Both the position numbers and the translations under genes were made by a program. From NCBI RefSeq assembly GCF_014133895.1, contig NC_050730.1, positions 868,001 to 932,000 on the forward strand: a DNA stretch of 64,000 bases, written 5' to 3'. Positions 8,636 through 18,371 of this stretch are shown piece after piece (the stretch's first letter is position 1; every line of letters starts with the position of its first letter). The stretch comes from Torulaspora globosa. Lineage: Eukaryota > Ascomycota > Saccharomycetes > Saccharomycetales > Saccharomycetaceae. The notes below the pieces were generated by a model. That model did not search any database and was not told the origin of the DNA. It worked only from the letters and a program-made list of their open reading frames with translations.

Positions 8636-9563
8636 ATATAATTTGATGAGGAATTTTCTTTTCTGGTTCTAGGACTACTTACGGCTACTTGCCACTACTT
8701 ACCACCCATATATTAATGTTTAACTTGATCATGGGCCCTAACTGAATTGCAAGTCAGCAGGCTTACTTACCACAACGTACATGAAAACTGCTATGATAGG
8801 TTAATTTAAGTTGCTGGTTCTTATAAAGCGCATAAGACTCTGTTGGTGTACTGTTCCCAACCTCCCAAGATGGCTGAAGAGGTTGGAGCCCTTTTATCGA
8901 TTAGCGGCGCTGGAAAGGCGCTTATAGCAATGCCGCTTAGTATTGAACATTGGCATTAAGGAGTTTGCCGTTTGCGTACGATCTGGCGTTTCATTGCCAG
9001 CATGGTGTAGTCTAGAAAGCTCGGACGATCTGAGTGTATTTCTCCACACCGTCCCTCAGACGACGGCCATTAGCTGATCCACTTCGATATTTTTCGCGAT
9101 GATCTCCCACAAATCTCTCTCATAACATGTCCATGGCAATATTTCTTCTGGGAATGCTTCGAACAATGCTCTCGTAGGCACTTCACTTCTCGCACGACCC
9201 CAATTAACGCTGCAGCAGTTCCGGCAACAGCGATTCGTTGAGGTTCTCGATTATCGGCTGTGCGATGACATAGTGGCACTAGTTCTTCGCCTTAGCTTAT
9301 GAGATAGGATGAAACAAAGAAAAATTCCTACAAACATCTTTTCTTGGCAACGGCAGGATCATGGCCGGCTGATGCTCTGTCCTTCACAACCGCATTGGGA
9401 CCAATGGCCCTCTTCTTCCTCGTGTCATCACCGGCGGGTTCCTATCCGCCTGGCAAAGAACCATGGCAATGCGAACGCAGCTCTGAATCGCAACCAGTAC
9501 CGGCTCTCACGGAAACAGTCTCGTTGTTATGTGAAAATCTGGCGGCAGCGTCCCAGGGCGCTA
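8636..9563. other. Gene-poor stretch upstream of tRNA-Leu
   Basis: This 928-base gap lies between tRNA-Leu and the 3' end of the PITH-domain gene. I see no convincing protein gene. A perfect 8-bp inverted repeat (CCAACCTC at 8857-8864, GAGGTTGG at 8879-8886) could form a hairpin. A structured non-coding RNA cannot be excluded, but I see no clear box C/D or H/ACA signature. Confidence 0.4.
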
Positions 9564-10298
9564 TTACATTCCCATTCCGAGCTCATCCTGTTCCGCTTCC
9601 AACTTTTTGTGGTCGACTGGGTTAGGAGCCGCCTCATATACATTCATCATTGGGACGCCGTTGTTCAGCACCTTTTGTCCCGAGAACTCGCCTCTAACTT
9701 CCAAATAGTAGAGCCTACAAAGCTCGTCTTGGTCTCCGGACCAATTATCCTCGAAGAACAGCGTGAGCGACGAGCAGTTCTGGAAGATGCGACGGGGCAA
9801 ATGGTGCTCAACAAAAGTGCTTTCGTCGTCGTTCTCCGTCTCGTGACAATCTTTGAGACCTACATCTTCCGGATGCTCAATCTTCAGGTCTTCCTTCGAC
9901 GAATCCAAAGAGTCAAAGTCGATGTTTCTATTGAAGTTCTTGAACAGTTTGATACTTTTCGGCGTGCTCAATTCAGCGCCTGCATCATTTGCGTTGGTCC
10001 TGAGTATAATGGAGAATAATCTGCAGTTCCCAGTAAAAGGTATATGCACCACCATCTGGCAGTCCGCATCGCTTTGCAGGTAGTAACCACAGTTGAACCG
10101 CGATTCCTGGTCCTTCAAGAACCCCCTGTAGCTCTCACATTGTCCGGGAACCGTCGGAGCCACCGCATTGAGGCAGATGATTTTGGCCGTATCGATGAAC
10201 GAATAGAGCGACTGCTCAGCATTGGTCGGAATCGGTGCTGTATGGTTGTGTCCATGGCCATGATGGTCGTGGTGCTCATCCTCGCAAGAATACGACAT
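9564..10298 (-). CDS. PITH-domain protein (PITHD1-like)
   Basis: The 244-residue product matches the PITH family, the proteasome-interacting C-terminal domain of thioredoxin-like TXNL1, here as a stand-alone protein like human PITHD1. The N-terminus is His-rich (HDHHGHGHNH, residues about 9-19) and could bind metal. The PITH fold follows from about residue 29 with SLYSFIDTAKIICLNA, then LQSDADCQMVVHIPF, CRLFSIILR, the SPKSIKLF-like block STPKSIKLFKN, and finally SSLTLFFEDNW and LYYLEVRGEF. I know of no S. cerevisiae orthologue, so the gene may have been lost there. It is divergent from HEM2, with 176 bases between the two ATGs. Binding to the proteasome is inferred from the family. Confidence 0.88.
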   Translation of the reverse strand: MSYSCEDEHHDHHGHGHNHTAPIPTNAEQSLYSFIDTAKIICLNAVAPTVPGQCESYRGFLKDQESRFNCGYYLQSDADCQMVVHIPFTGNCRLFSIILRTNANDAGAELSTPKSIKLFKNFNRNIDFDSLDSSKEDLKIEHPEDVGLKDCHETENDDESTFVEHHLPRRIFQNCSSLTLFFEDNWSGDQDELCRLYYLEVRGEFSGQKVLNNGVPMMNVYEAAPNPVDHKKLEAEQDELGMGM

Positions 10299-10366
10299 TG
10301 CCGGATCTCTAATGGGCTAGAACTGCTTCAACTTAGTGCTAGTCTAGTCAATCCATCTATTCGTAG

Positions 10367-11497
<1,131 letters not shown>

Positions 11498-11945
11498 ACG
11501 CTGCCCCGCCCATTGTAAATAACGACTCCTAACTACTGAATCTACATGCTACTGCGACACCACAGGCCAGCTTCGACGTCCGCAATTGGCCTTGAACGGA
11601 CGGCACATTTGGCGAATTTTGAAGCCGTTTTCGCTGATACCGGCGAACCTCGCTATGCGGCGCTGCTAAGACAGCTAGAGAACAGATCGATCCACGCCAT
11701 CTGGGACACGGAAATGGTCCTCGTGGGCCCTCCAGACGGCTCCAGATCTCGTAATGCGCATCTTGTGGTGATAAGTGACTTGTCACGTGTATTTCTGTTA
11801 CTGTGGCATGGTAATCGCAGGAAGAAGACCGTCGAGCAGAGCAGTAGATGTTACATAAGAAAGATCAGTGTAGAAGAGCTCTTCCGATCGACTAGGTGTC
11901 TGTTGAGTGTTTAGTTAGTGTAGAATCGTGATTTGCAAGGACAGA
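11498..11945. promoter_or_regulatory. CYS4 promoter region with Cbf1 site
   Basis: A TCACGTG site (11783-11789), the binding site of Cbf1 and its Met4 partner complex in sulfur amino-acid control, lies about 160 bases upstream of the CYS4 ATG. An open frame of 122 codons crosses this region (11546-11914) but has no recognisable features and I do not call it a gene. The palindrome GAAGAGCTCTTC (11873-11884), followed by CGATC, resembles sequencing-adapter sequence (see findings). Confidence 0.5.
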
Positions 11946-13439
11946 ATGACTGTTGATACGAGAACTGATGTTATAGATCTGGTGGGAAACACTCCGCTGG
12001 TGGAACTTAAGAAATTGCCCAAGGCTTTGGGTATCAAGCCAAGGATTTTCGCCAAGTTGGAGCTGTACAACCCTGGTGGGTCGATCAAGGACAGAATCGC
12101 CAAGTCTATGATCGAATATGCTGAGTATGCGGGAGAAATCCATCCGGATAGAACTACGTTGATCGAACCAACTTCTGGTAACACTGGTATCGGCTTGGCG
12201 TTGATCGGAGCGATCAAGGGATACAGGACTATCATCACTTTGCCCGAGAAGATGTCGAATGAGAAGGTTTCTGTGTTGAAGGCTCTTGGAGCGGAAATCA
12301 TCCGTACGCCAACGGAAGCCGCGTGGGACTCTCCAGAGTCTCACATTGGTGTGGCTCAAAGACTGGAGAAGGAGATTCCAGGCGCTGTTATTCTGGACCA
12401 GTACAACAACCCTAGAAACCCGGACGCTCACTACTACGGTACCGGTAAGGAGATCCAGGAGCAGCTGAAGAAGTTGGGAAAGTTTGATGACTTGAAGGCT
12501 GTTGTGGCAGGTGCTGGTACCGGTGGTACCATCTCTGGGATTGCCAAATGGCTGAAGGAGCAGAATGAGGCCATCGAGATTGTAGGCGCAGACCCAGTGG
12601 GTTCGATCTTGGCGCAGCCACAGTCTTTGAATGACGCCTCGGCTCCAAGTTACAAAGTGGAAGGTATCGGTTATGATTTTGTTCCAAACGTCCTGGACAG
12701 ATCTCTGGTAGACATCTGGTACAAGACCGAGGATAAGCCAGCGTTTAAGTACGCTCGTCAGCTGATCTCGAACGAGGGTGTTCTGGTTGGTGGCTCGTCC
12801 GGTAGTGCGTTCAGCGCATTGACCAAGTACGTCGAGGATCGTCCAGACTTGACCGAGCAAGATGTGATCGTGCTTATCTTCCCGGACTCCATCAGATCGT
12901 ACTTGACTAAGTTCGTCGACGACGAGTGGCTGAAGAAGAATGAGTTGTGGGATGATCAGGTGCTTGCTCGTGTCAGCCAGGCTTCTACAGTGACTAAGAA
13001 GGATCCTTTCAACGGCGCCATTGTCAAGGACTTGAAGTTGAAACCTGTCGTTTCGGTCAAAGAGAGCGCAACTGTCGCAGAAGTTATCAAGCTTTTGAAA
13101 GAGAACGCGTTCGATCAATTGCCTGTTCTCTCCAAAGATGGCAAACTAACCGGGCTTGTCACGCTGTCCCAGTTGCTGAGAAAGGTCTCCAACGGTACTT
13201 CCCTCGAAGACAGCATCAAAGGCGTATACTTCGATTTCAAAAAATTGAACAATTTCGATGAGGTGTCCTCCTACAACGACAACAAATCTGGAAAGAAGAA
13301 GTTTATCCAATTCACTGACAAGTCCAAATTATCGGACCTGAACAAATTCTTCGAAAAGAATTCTTCTGCGGTTATCACTGATGGTCTGACGCCAATTCAC
13401 ATTGTTACCAAGATTGATTTGCTGAATTACTTCGCTTAA
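11946..13439 (+). CDS. CYS4: Cystathionine beta-synthase Cys4
   Basis: Cys4 joins serine and homocysteine to cystathionine, the first step of transsulfuration toward cysteine, in the cytosol with PLP. The ATG at 11946 gives 497 aa (S. cerevisiae 507) and places MTVDTRTDVIDLVGNTPL at the family start; an upstream extension begins with a non-ATG codon. The PLP lysine is Lys48 in NPGGSIKDRI. PLP-binding loops are PTSGNTGIG and GAGTGGTISG, and the substrate region is GVLVGGSSGSA. Two CBS domains follow at about residues 360-497 (LKPVVSVKESATVAEVIKLL and SAVITDGLTPIHIVTK). There is no heme-binding N-terminal extension, as in other yeasts. A Cbf1 site lies upstream. Confidence 0.98.
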   Translation: MTVDTRTDVIDLVGNTPLVELKKLPKALGIKPRIFAKLELYNPGGSIKDRIAKSMIEYAEYAGEIHPDRTTLIEPTSGNTGIGLALIGAIKGYRTIITLPEKMSNEKVSVLKALGAEIIRTPTEAAWDSPESHIGVAQRLEKEIPGAVILDQYNNPRNPDAHYYGTGKEIQEQLKKLGKFDDLKAVVAGAGTGGTISGIAKWLKEQNEAIEIVGADPVGSILAQPQSLNDASAPSYKVEGIGYDFVPNVLDRSLVDIWYKTEDKPAFKYARQLISNEGVLVGGSSGSAFSALTKYVEDRPDLTEQDVIVLIFPDSIRSYLTKFVDDEWLKKNELWDDQVLARVSQASTVTKKDPFNGAIVKDLKLKPVVSVKESATVAEVIKLLKENAFDQLPVLSKDGKLTGLVTLSQLLRKVSNGTSLEDSIKGVYFDFKKLNNFDEVSSYNDNKSGKKKFIQFTDKSKLSDLNKFFEKNSSAVITDGLTPIHIVTKIDLLNYFA

Positions 13440-13521
13440 TAACAAGACATGCTGTCATAAATATGCACAAGTATAAACGTAAAATAATAGAGATTAAATT
13501 CCGTTTGCTTTAGGTGTTTCA

Positions 13522-13953
13522 TCACTCGTCCCTCTTTTTCTCGATTCCCAGCACTGTCATCAACGGTCCCAGCTGATCAGGACCGAGATCAATGCCTGCG
13601 CTTTCGAGCTCAGTCTTGAAGTCGTTCATGGCAACCTTTAAGTCTTTGTCCATCAAAATCTTGATCATCTGCCAAGGCCCTAGAGGCTTGGCGGAGTTTT
13701 CGCTAGCTAAACCTTTCGAAATCATAATCTCGCTGACAACGTTCAATTTCTCCATAACTTTGGGATGTGCATGGATGTCGTCCATCAGCTTCTGAACCTT
13801 CATATGGGCTTCGATCTTTTCGTTAGGTTTTCTGCCGTCCCATGATTGAGCGTAAGTCCTAATCGAAGAACTCAACACCGTCCCTGTAGGTCTCAGACCA
13901 ACTCTAGGAGTGTTAACCAATCCGATAGCTAACCTTGACCGTATCATTGCCAT
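13522..13953 (-). CDS. Small mitochondrial-type protein, YGL041W-A-like
   Basis: The 143-residue product has an N-terminus typical of a mitochondrial targeting sequence: residues 1-40 are rich in Arg, Ser and Thr and lack acidic residues. The mature part is helical and charged (NEKIEAHMKVQKLMDDIHAHPKVMEKLNVV), without membrane segments. Strand and place between CYS4 and DST1 match S. cerevisiae YGL041W-A (about 154 aa), a conserved fungal protein of unknown function. The gene is convergent with CYS4, with 82 bases between the stops. Function unknown. Two ATGs occur at 13953 and 13947; the first is used here. Confidence 0.85.
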   Translation of the reverse strand: MAMIRSRLAIGLVNTPRVGLRPTGTVLSSSIRTYAQSWDGRKPNEKIEAHMKVQKLMDDIHAHPKVMEKLNVVSEIMISKGLASENSAKPLGPWQMIKILMDKDLKVAMNDFKTELESAGIDLGPDQLGPLMTVLGIEKKRDE

Positions 13954-14157
13954 GCTTTCCTTTTGAGTTTGTCACCGTGTCCGCTATCTTCAAGTTATAG
14001 CCGTCTTGATGAAATGATTAAAAGCATCGGAACCATTGACAAGCCCAAGACCCTTTCCTGAAGAGCCTTTATATAGTCCATTTCACTTGACAATTTACTT
14101 TAAATTACGAAGGAATACCATTTCGATTATTTTAAAGTACAAATATGTTCTACAATA

Positions 14158-15846
14158 TCAGAAGAAGTAATCACCTATGATCTGTCTATATTTTGGATAG
14201 CCTCGCAGGTTATCAAGTCTCGCATTCAGTTCTACCTCTTCAGGGCTCTGGACGTATCTATCTGTGACAAAATCCATATCTTCAGGCTTCACAAAATCGT
14301 CCCTCTTGTAAATCCACCATACCAGCCAGCATGCTGGAAATACGAACAGCTCCAGGTAGTACGAGAAGAAATCGGAAGTACTCCAGGGATCGAATGCCGA
14401 CCAGCCCTGCACAAGGATGATCAATGTCACGAAAAAGACCAGAAAATACGGACCATATGGATACGTCCAATTCTTAAATGCGAGTTGGTGAGTTTTGCCC
14501 TGCTTCGCCAGGCCCTTTCTGAACCTGATGGAGGTCACAGCGATCGACAACCAGGCGATTTGGTTCGAGACTCCCACAATGTTTTGTAACCATGTCCATA
14601 AGGTGCCAGCGCCTATAAAACTGGCACCGAAACAAAGTCCTCCGACGGCCCAAGTCAATATGACAGCAACGTAAGGCGCCCGATACCTGTTGGTCCTGGT
14701 GACCAACTTGGGGAAGAAAAATCCTTCCAATCCCATGTTGAAAAGCACTCTACTGCCAGCAAACAATGCATGGTTTCCGGCACTAATGATGCTTGTCAGA
14801 ATGACAGCGTTCATGAACGAACCTGCCGCCTTGGAACCAGCCATTTGGAAAACGATTGTGAATGGAGAAGTCATAACTGATTTAGTGCTCAAGTTTGGAT
14901 AATCGTAGGGAATATTCATGGCGATGAAGAACATTGTTCCGACGTAAAAGATCAAGATTCTCCAAAACACGGTCTTAATGATCTTGGGAGTGTTTCTAAC
15001 CGGATTGAAAGCTTCACCAGCTGTGAGAGTAATACTCTCAGTACCACCGTATGAGAAACTGGAGCTGACAAAGATGGAGACGAACCCTTTGAACCCATTG
15101 ACAAATGGCGCCTCCCGATAGCTCCAATTCCTAAACCCGATGTACTCGTGCTCAGGATTGTGTCCAACGTTAACGACAATCGAGAGGACGAAGAAGATCA
15201 CAATTGCAATTACCTTCAACATGGCCAGCCAGTACTCTGCTTCGCCATAGATCCTGACGTGAACAACGTTCAGCGCCAGCAGAAACACCCAGAACAGCAG
15301 CGAAGCAGCCCAGTACGGGAAATGATGCTGCGATGAGTTCCAATAATCCAGCACTATTTGCATCGCTGTCAGATCGCTGGCTACCGAAACTGCATCGTTG
15401 AACCAATAATTGCACATCAGGGCAAACGCAAAAGACTCACAACCAAATTTCTTTGCGTACGAGCAAAAAGACCCGCTAATCGGCATAAAGGTCGACATCT
15501 CACCCAGGCAAAGCATCGTCAAATACACCACGCCGCCCATTATGCTGTAATTGATGAATAACGAACCGGGGCCACCAACATGCAATGATTTCGCTGTCGA
15601 TAAGTACAGCCCTGTACCAATCACACCTGCCACGGCTATCATGTTGATATGCCTAGGACTTAGCGAACGATTCAGGTGTTCTCGTATTGTATCATTCTCT
15701 TCCAGCCCAGCGTCACTGGCTGAATTCGTCAATTCGCAAACTCCAGTAGTCTGGAAATTCTTCCGATCAGCGCCATTATTTACCACCTTCCCCAGAGATT
15801 CCTCGTCCAAACTCTTGCTTACAAGAGGAGATCCTTCCGACTGCAT
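14158..15846 (-). CDS. Amino-acid permease, yeast AAT/APC family
   Basis: This is a plasma-membrane proton symporter for amino acids. The first ATG is at 15846 (562 aa; the codon before it is GTG). A hydrophilic N-terminus of about 65 residues precedes REHLNRSLSPRHINMIAVAGVIGTGLYLS, the family signature and first helix. About twelve membrane segments follow, including the conserved GEMSTFMPISGSF, SYGGTESITLTAGEAFNPVRNTPK and ILTSIISAGNHALFAGSRVL blocks. It is nearer to basic amino-acid permeases (Can1/Lyp1 type) than to sugar carriers, but residues such as YWFNDAVSVASDLTA set it apart from the S. cerevisiae members I recall, so the substrate is not assigned. It has no counterpart at this position in S. 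cerevisiae, suggesting an inserted or lost gene. Confidence 0.93.
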   Translation of the reverse strand: MQSEGSPLVSKSLDEESLGKVVNNGADRKNFQTTGVCELTNSASDAGLEENDTIREHLNRSLSPRHINMIAVAGVIGTGLYLSTAKSLHVGGPGSLFINYSIMGGVVYLTMLCLGEMSTFMPISGSFCSYAKKFGCESFAFALMCNYWFNDAVSVASDLTAMQIVLDYWNSSQHHFPYWAASLLFWVFLLALNVVHVRIYGEAEYWLAMLKVIAIVIFFVLSIVVNVGHNPEHEYIGFRNWSYREAPFVNGFKGFVSIFVSSSFSYGGTESITLTAGEAFNPVRNTPKIIKTVFWRILIFYVGTMFFIAMNIPYDYPNLSTKSVMTSPFTIVFQMAGSKAAGSFMNAVILTSIISAGNHALFAGSRVLFNMGLEGFFFPKLVTRTNRYRAPYVAVILTWAVGGLCFGASFIGAGTLWTWLQNIVGVSNQIAWLSIAVTSIRFRKGLAKQGKTHQLAFKNWTYPYGPYFLVFFVTLIILVQGWSAFDPWSTSDFFSYYLELFVFPACWLVWWIYKRDDFVKPEDMDFVTDRYVQSPEEVELNARLDNLRGYPKYRQIIGDYFF

Positions 15847-15849
15847 CAC

Positions 15850-16197
15850 CTAGCGATTCCCACACCTGGCAGTCGTTGCCAAATCAACTATTCTTGGGCA
15901 CTTTGAAGCCATCCAAGCGTTAGAAAATTTTACACGTTTTAAATAGCTACTAGCATCCCAGAAGCCAACATCATTCAGCTAGTTGGTTTGCTTGATAATA
16001 GTGCCTTGCCATTAAAAACTGTGGTTCCTCGCCAAGAATTTGCGTCGCTGCCAAGAACACTGGCAAAAAAGTCAAAATTTGACACATTTTGCCATCGACT
16101 GACTTCTTTGCCGTTTAATCATATGCCAGGGCTCTCCGATACTTGAACGATTCGTAAGTCTATATAGTAGGCTATTGATGAGAAGCTATGAGCAGGA
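15850..16197. other. Permease promoter and DST1 3' flank
   Basis: This 348-base stretch lies upstream of the permease and downstream of DST1. I see AT-rich promoter-like sequence but no gene, RNA or repeat. Confidence 0.4.
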
Positions 16198-17094
16198 CTA
16201 GGAGAATTTCCACCGATTCCCGCACACCTCGCAGGTGCAGAAAGTTGTGAGAGGCTCATCGGCAGATCTTGTTTGTAATTGGTAGTAGGACACCTTCTTT
16301 TCTTTGCACTTGCCGCAAGTGAACCTGTCTGTGACGGATCTCTGCACAGTGGCGCCCTGGGCGTTGAAAAGGTTCTGCTTGGCGATCTCCTCGAGCTTCT
16401 TCTTGAGGTGCTCGGGAGCCAGCTCTTTCGGATCACAGTGGACCAGATAGAAGGGCGTTATGTCGCCGCCGGCTATCTTGTGCTTGAGGTCCGGGTTATT
16501 CCTGGAGATGATGTTGGAGTAGATGATACGGTACTTGTCCTTGTATGCTTTTTCGTTTTCGTCGCAGTTATTCAGCTTGTTCATTTCGTCTTCGATGGAT
16601 TTTACCGTCTGCAAGATAGATTTTGGCGGATGTTCGCTGTCCTTTGCCAGCGCATCGTAGAGGGCTTTGACCACCATGTCACGCAATTTGTGGTTGTAGA
16701 TGGTCGTATTCACGCCATCGTTTTTGCTATTTCTGGGCTTCGTAGAAACAAACTTATCCTGTCTCTTGGCCTCGGTGCCGTCTGGACTCTCTGCCGGCGG
16801 TTTTGAGCTGCCTTGGTCTTGCTGGGACGCCTGCTGTTGCAGCAGTCTCGCCTTTTTGCTCTTGTTAATCGCTTCCTTCCAGGAAGCGATCATCCTCTTC
16901 ACCAACTTGGCGATCTCCGCGTTGGCTGACTTCTTGAATTTGTTGACCTCCACGCCCACTTTGGTCTCCCTGAGGAGCTTCTCGGTGGGAACCACTTCAC
17001 GATCCAGCGTCTGAAGAATCTGCAATACTACCTCATCGTTTGTCTTGGACTTTTCGAGATTTCTCACTTGGACACTGACTTCCTTCGAATCCAT
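16198..17094 (-). CDS. DST1: Transcription elongation factor TFIIS (Dst1)
   Basis: TFIIS reactivates stalled RNA polymerase II by stimulating cleavage of the nascent RNA, in the nucleus. The ATG at 17094 (MDSKEV) is chosen because it aligns with the S. cerevisiae start; the upstream frame of 25 codons has no counterpart. The product is 298 aa (S. cerevisiae 309). Domain I (LW/TFIIS N) is at residues 1-75, the Pol II-binding domain II at about 125-235 (RDMVVKALYDAL and RIIYSNIISRNNPDLKHKI), and the zinc ribbon at about 255-298 with CGKC and CEVC. The invariant acidic pair that reaches the polymerase active site is present in RSADEPLTTF. DST1 is divergent from RNA15, with 189 bases between the ATGs, as in S. 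cerevisiae. Confidence 0.98.
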   Translation of the reverse strand: MDSKEVSVQVRNLEKSKTNDEVVLQILQTLDREVVPTEKLLRETKVGVEVNKFKKSANAEIAKLVKRMIASWKEAINKSKKARLLQQQASQQDQGSSKPPAESPDGTEAKRQDKFVSTKPRNSKNDGVNTTIYNHKLRDMVVKALYDALAKDSEHPPKSILQTVKSIEDEMNKLNNCDENEKAYKDKYRIIYSNIISRNNPDLKHKIAGGDITPFYLVHCDPKELAPEHLKKKLEEIAKQNLFNAQGATVQRSVTDRFTCGKCKEKKVSYYQLQTRSADEPLTTFCTCEVCGNRWKFS

Positions 17095-17283
17095 GCTAGT
17101 GCAATCACAGGCCTCGATACCCGCTAGAAGCTTTCTATCTATGTGAACACAGTTGTAGAAGTTGAGCATTTTGCCAGGTCCATCGCCTTCTAGGTAAAAA
17201 ATCTAAGTGTTCACTACACAAGAACTCTAGCATAACTTGGTGGAAGAAACCGCTATAAGGCCTCCAGGACCGTCAATTTCCTC

Positions 17284-18072
17284 ATGAATAGATCGTCAAA
17301 CAGCGGTGCCCAAAACAACGCACCTTCCAGAGTGGTGTATCTTGGTTCCATTCCTTACGACCAGACCGAAGAGCAGATACTGGACTTGTGCAGCAATGTT
17401 GGACCAGTGACGAACCTGAAGATGATGTTTGATCCGCAGACGGGCAAATCGAAAGGGTACGCATTTGTGGAGTTCCGAGATTTGGAGTCCAGTGCCAGCG
17501 CCGTGCGAAACCTGAACGGATACCAGTTTGGCTCGAGGCTGCTCAAGTGTGGCTACGCCTCTAGCTCCGATATAACGGTGTCGGACTCTTCACAGCAGCA
17601 GACGGGACACGGCCGCCAGTCGTCCGACGAGCCTGTACAGCTGAAGTTCCCCGAACTACCCGCGGGAATCGACGTCAATATCAACATGACCACGCCTGCC
17701 ATGATGATCTCAAGCGAACTGGCCAAGAAGACGCCGGCGGAGCAGCTACAATTACTGAGAGTCTTCCAGGACTGGTCGCGCCACAACCCAGAGGATGCGG
17801 TCGAACTGCTGCTGACGAACGGTATAAGCAAGGTCGACGCCCTGACACAGCTGGCAGCGCAGAAGAGCGATGCTGATGCCGGAAATGCCAGCGGCCATGG
17901 TCCGCGAGACGGCCCCGCGGCCGATCCCGAGACACAGAGTAAGCAGAGAGAGCTGCTGAGCAGGGTCTTGCAGCTGAGCGACAGCGAGATAGCTGTGCTG
18001 CCTGAGGACGAGAAGATGTCTCTGTGGGACCTGAAGCAGCGTGCCATGAGAGGCGAGTTTGGCATTATATAA
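17284..18072 (+). CDS. RNA15: Cleavage factor IA subunit Rna15
   Basis: Rna15 binds A/U-rich positioning elements of pre-mRNA in cleavage factor IA during 3'-end formation; it is the yeast CstF64. The product has 262 aa (S. cerevisiae 296). One RRM occupies residues about 17-97, with RNP2 VVYLGSIP and RNP1 KGYAFVEF. The hinge that binds Rna14 follows (TPAEQLQLLRVFQDWSRHNPEDAVELLLTNG, about residues 140-175). The C-terminal helical domain, which contacts Pcf11 in the family, ends the protein (RVLQLSDSEIAVLPEDEKMSLWDLKQRAM). It stands 299 bases upstream of its paralogue PTI1 on the same strand (see findings) and shares a divergent promoter with DST1. Confidence 0.97.
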   Translation: MNRSSNSGAQNNAPSRVVYLGSIPYDQTEEQILDLCSNVGPVTNLKMMFDPQTGKSKGYAFVEFRDLESSASAVRNLNGYQFGSRLLKCGYASSSDITVSDSSQQQTGHGRQSSDEPVQLKFPELPAGIDVNINMTTPAMMISSELAKKTPAEQLQLLRVFQDWSRHNPEDAVELLLTNGISKVDALTQLAAQKSDADAGNASGHGPRDGPAADPETQSKQRELLSRVLQLSDSEIAVLPEDEKMSLWDLKQRAMRGEFGII

Positions 18073-18371
18073 CGCGATCTCGCATCGAATAGGAAACCGA
18101 TGGTGCCAATGACAGCCAGAGAGACAGCGAAGGACAAGAAACAAGCTCGGGCAGCTAGCTAGAGCTTAATCGGCCGCTCTAAGAGCTCTTCTGGCCACCA
18201 TAACGGGCCTTTGCCGATATCACGTGGAAGTCTGTACTATATACGGTTAACCATAGTAATTTTTCAGTTAGACGAAGAGTAACTATTGTTCTTATACTGT
18301 GAAGAGCAGGTAAATTTGACTGCGAGGCATTGCCATCCTTGGATTCGTGTCTGATCGAGCAGCCAGGATCA

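Noticed and set aside
11546..11914. 122-codon frame between HEM2 and CYS4
   Set aside because: No recognisable domain, overlaps the CYS4 promoter including its Cbf1 site and the adapter-like palindrome.
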